Assembly: GCA_934659425.1 (NCBI GenBank)
Contig: CAKUHU010000007.1
Location: 17,346-81,345 of the forward strand
Source: an uncultured Oscillospiraceae bacterium
GTDB lineage: Bacteria > Bacillota > Clostridia > Oscillospirales > Oscillospiraceae
Length of the DNA: 64,000 bases
Reading direction: 5' to 3'
Shown here: piece after piece, positions 62,026-64,000 of the stretch
How the letters are laid out: each line of letters opens with the position of its first letter
How positions within the stretch are numbered: position 1 is the first letter of the stretch
The notes under the pieces: model-generated
Seen by the model: the letters and a program-made list of their open reading frames with translations, nothing else
Told to the model about the DNA's origin: nothing
Database searches by the model: none
Program-made: the position numbers and the translations under genes

Positions 62026-64000
62026 GTGAAAAAACGTTTTTTTGCAGCACTACTATCATTCGTCATGATTTTCGGCTTGTTACCAACGAGCGCGCTGGCG
62101 GCAAACAGCAATGCAGATGATAAAATCAAAATCACGGTTCGTGTTTTTGATCCCGTGACAGGCGGCGTATGGGTCGTTGGCGAAGCTACTTGCCAAAAGG
62201 CGGATAAATATGTTCAGTCTGTCAGGTATCAAATTCCTGCACTGTCTGAGTTTGTTGAAAACAATACCCAGGCAGTCCAGAAAGTTGTTGGCAACTGGTA
62301 TTTCCCTGCCGGTGATCAGCAGGTTGGAGCTTATGTTGAATGGTCCAATAACGCCAGCAAGATAACAATGACTTACTGGGTCAATAATTTCAAATTCACT
62401 GGATCTGACGGAGGAACCGGAGGCGGCGGTTCCGGAAAGGATACGGAAGAGAGTGGTAGCGGCAAGTATTCCATGACGTATACGATTGTTTACCATTCCA
62501 ACTACCCAAGCGGTACAGACCATACGAAGACTTTTACATATACGATCCGAGCCGGTTATAATATTGGGAATACCGGTCGTACCGTAAGTGTTAAGAGCCT
62601 GAGCGAGCTTGGCTTCACAGCTCCCGAGGGCTACAAAACTGCTGCGCATCCCTGGAATAAGGCCAAGGATGGAAGCGGAGAATCGGTCGATAGTTTGTGC
62701 AATGTGCAACCCAATAGCACTACACATCTGTATGCACAGTGGGCTCCTGAGCAAACAGCTGATCCTGTCACGCTCACTTATATGGATGGAAGTGAGCAGT
62801 ATGCGCAGATGTCTTATCTGGCAGATGATTCCGTAACCGTTATTGACTGCACGAATCAAAAGACCGGCTACACCTTCAAGGGCTGGGATACCAATGAGGC
62901 TGCAAAGACTGTTATCTATGGGGCTGGCAGCACCTTCACTATCAAGGAAAATACCACTCTTTATGCTGTGTGGGAAGAGAACACTCCCCCCCAGCCTGGT
63001 CCCACTCCCGGAGATGTCCCCACGATCCCGGACACGGCCAGCCTCACGATTGACTGTGTGACCGATAACAGCCATGATGGAACGTGGACGCTGGAGTCCA
63101 AGTACCTCATCAATGGAACATCGACAGAGGGTTCCGACAACCTTTGGCATTATACCGCTGACCTTGATGACGCCGCAGTTATTGACGATTATCTGACGGA
63201 TAAGGGTATCACTGAACATCATGACATTAAGAGCGGTAAGATTTCTTTCAGCTGGACCTGGATCAATGGTAAGTGGGAACTGGATGATCCCTCTACCACC
63301 GATGCCTGGGCCACCATTCAAATCGAATGTACCGCAAAGGATCCCGAGCCCAATGAAACCTACCTTCCCGATGCAATTGGTGACGCACAGGTAATAATCC
63401 AGTGTGAGACCAAGCCCAGCGACCATCCCCCCGTGGAGATGAGAGTCAACGGACTGCAAAAAGCAGAGCCTGACACGTCCTATGAGATTAAGGGGAATAT
63501 TGCAACCGTTACGATCCATAATCCGGAAGCCTATGCCGCCGAGTATACGCCGGACGGTGTGGCCCATACCTACAAGGCCGACGGCAGCAGGACCACATTT
63601 ACGCTGAAGTGGAGCGGGGATCAGGAAAACAAATGGGGCTGGCATTTGGCCGGTGATTATGCCCTGATCAATACCACCTGCAAAACTGCAACCGAGTACA
63701 CCGTTTCCTTCGACGCCAACGGCGGCACCGGTACGATGGATCCCGAGACCGTTACAGCCGGCAGCAAGTATACTCTGCCCGCCTGCGGCTTCACCGCTCC
63801 CGACAACCAAGAGTTCAACGGCTGGCAAATCGGAGATAAAAAATATGCAGTTGGTGATGAAATCGAGGTCAACGACAATGTCCTCGTGAAGGCGCTGTGG
63901 AAGGACAAGAGCAGCTCTGGCGGCAGCAGCCGTGATGACGACTACACCCTGCGGTATGTAACCAACGGCGGCAAGGCCATCTCCTCCGAGAGCAAGAGCA
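62026..64000 (+). CDS. Large secreted surface protein with InlB-type repeats, partial
   Basis: The frame starts at GTG 62026, with GGAGG nine bases before, and stays open to the window end (at least 658 residues). A signal peptide KKRFFAALLSFVMIFGLLPTSALA is followed by a novel domain and a Gly-Ser linker near residue 140. InlB/Listeria-Bacteroides B repeats follow (GYTFKGWDTNEAAKTV, LYAVWEEN; VSFDANGGTGTMDPETV, LVKALWKD). Such proteins usually end in a cell-wall anchor or S-layer domains, here outside the window. It is probably phase-variable through the upstream promoter. Confidence 0.9.
   Translation, partial: MKKRFFAALLSFVMIFGLLPTSALAANSNADDKIKITVRVFDPVTGGVWVVGEATCQKADKYVQSVRYQIPALSEFVENNTQAVQKVVGNWYFPAGDQQVGAYVEWSNNASKITMTYWVNNFKFTGSDGGTGGGGSGKDTEESGSGKYSMTYTIVYHSNYPSGTDHTKTFTYTIRAGYNIGNTGRTVSVKSLSELGFTAPEGYKTAAHPWNKAKDGSGESVDSLCNVQPNSTTHLYAQWAPEQTADPVTLTYMDGSEQYAQMSYLADDSVTVIDCTNQKTGYTFKGWDTNEAAKTVIYGAGSTFTIKENTTLYAVWEENTPPQPGPTPGDVPTIPDTASLTIDCVTDNSHDGTWTLESKYLINGTSTEGSDNLWHYTADLDDAAVIDDYLTDKGITEHHDIKSGKISFSWTWINGKWELDDPSTTDAWATIQIECTAKDPEPNETYLPDAIGDAQVIIQCETKPSDHPPVEMRVNGLQKAEPDTSYEIKGNIATVTIHNPEAYAAEYTPDGVAHTYKADGSRTTFTLKWSGDQENKWGWHLAGDYALINTTCKTATEYTVSFDANGGTGTMDPETVTAGSKYTLPACGFTAPDNQEFNGWQIGDKKYAVGDEIEVNDNVLVKALWKDKSSSGGSSRDDDYTLRYVTNGGKAISSESKS

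Noticed and set aside
62080..63828. A 582-codon open frame on the minus strand.
   Set aside because: It is the shadow of the secreted surface protein on the plus strand, which has a signal peptide, a ribosome site and InlB repeats; the minus frame has no recognisable domain.
1..64000. CRISPR arrays.
   Set aside because: No series of short regularly spaced repeats was found on reading either strand.

Overview
The window is about 64 kb of high-GC chromosome from a spore-forming Clostridium-type Firmicute. Evidence for this: spoIIIAF-AG-AH genes, a whiA-yvcK-rapZ cluster, AGGAGG-type ribosome binding sites, a DnaE1-type polymerase, a Gram-positive two-component Pho system and many GTG/TTG starts. 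Codon use and gene order resemble gut Oscillospiraceae (Flavonifractor, Lawsonibacter or Pseudoflavonifractor-like), but that placement is inference. No rRNA, CRISPR array or intact prophage was seen.

Layout. 1-1.3 kb: end of the spoIIIA operon. 1.3-12 kb: an Asp23-family gene, then the compact nusB-(M22)-xseAB-ispA-PAP2-dxs-tlyA-nadK-argR-recN operon. 12-21 kb: murB-rapZ-yvcK-whiA, dnaE and a cardiolipin synthase. 21-24.3 kb: a structured leader with a MATE exporter, and two unusual Cys/His-rich genes. 24.3-28.7 kb: tRNA-Pro followed by an accessory island (MuF-barnase toxin, barstar, HEPN-like membrane protein, tRNA-tail-like repeats, several decayed genes). 28.7-31.2 kb: a UroD-like protein and a cysteine desulfidase under duplicated promoters. 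31.4-38 kb: pstSCAB-phoU-phoPR with a candidate Pho box. 38-40 kb: a broken SOD-like gene, then tRNA-Gly followed by a second MuF-type toxin/immunity pair. 40-43.9 kb: ClpC, ferredoxin and an SDR enzyme. 44-52.2 kb: the arginine operon argGHCJBDF behind ArgR-like operators. 52.4-58.4 kb: mixed accessory genes and pseudogenes, including dinB and ribU with an FMN riboswitch. 59-64 kb: a tyrosine recombinase beside an invertible promoter, followed by an overlapping gene chain that leads into a large secreted surface protein cut by the window end.

Two systems stand out. (1) Two short stand-alone toxins share an N-terminal MuF-like Cys/His module but have different C-terminal domains (one is clearly barnase). 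Each sits just downstream of a tRNA gene and is followed by its immunity gene. The two immunity proteins look unrelated yet end in almost the same tail, (D/N)ISDY(I/L)I. The cassettes are followed by sequences resembling tRNA 3' ends. (2) A phase-variation locus: two identical 24-bp inverted repeats flank 262 bp that carry a promoter now pointing at micro-ORFs, a repeated zinc-ribbon protein, a small Cys protein and a secreted InlB-repeat protein. ArgR (at 9.8 kb) probably regulates the argG operon (at 44 kb), and PhoP its own pst operon.
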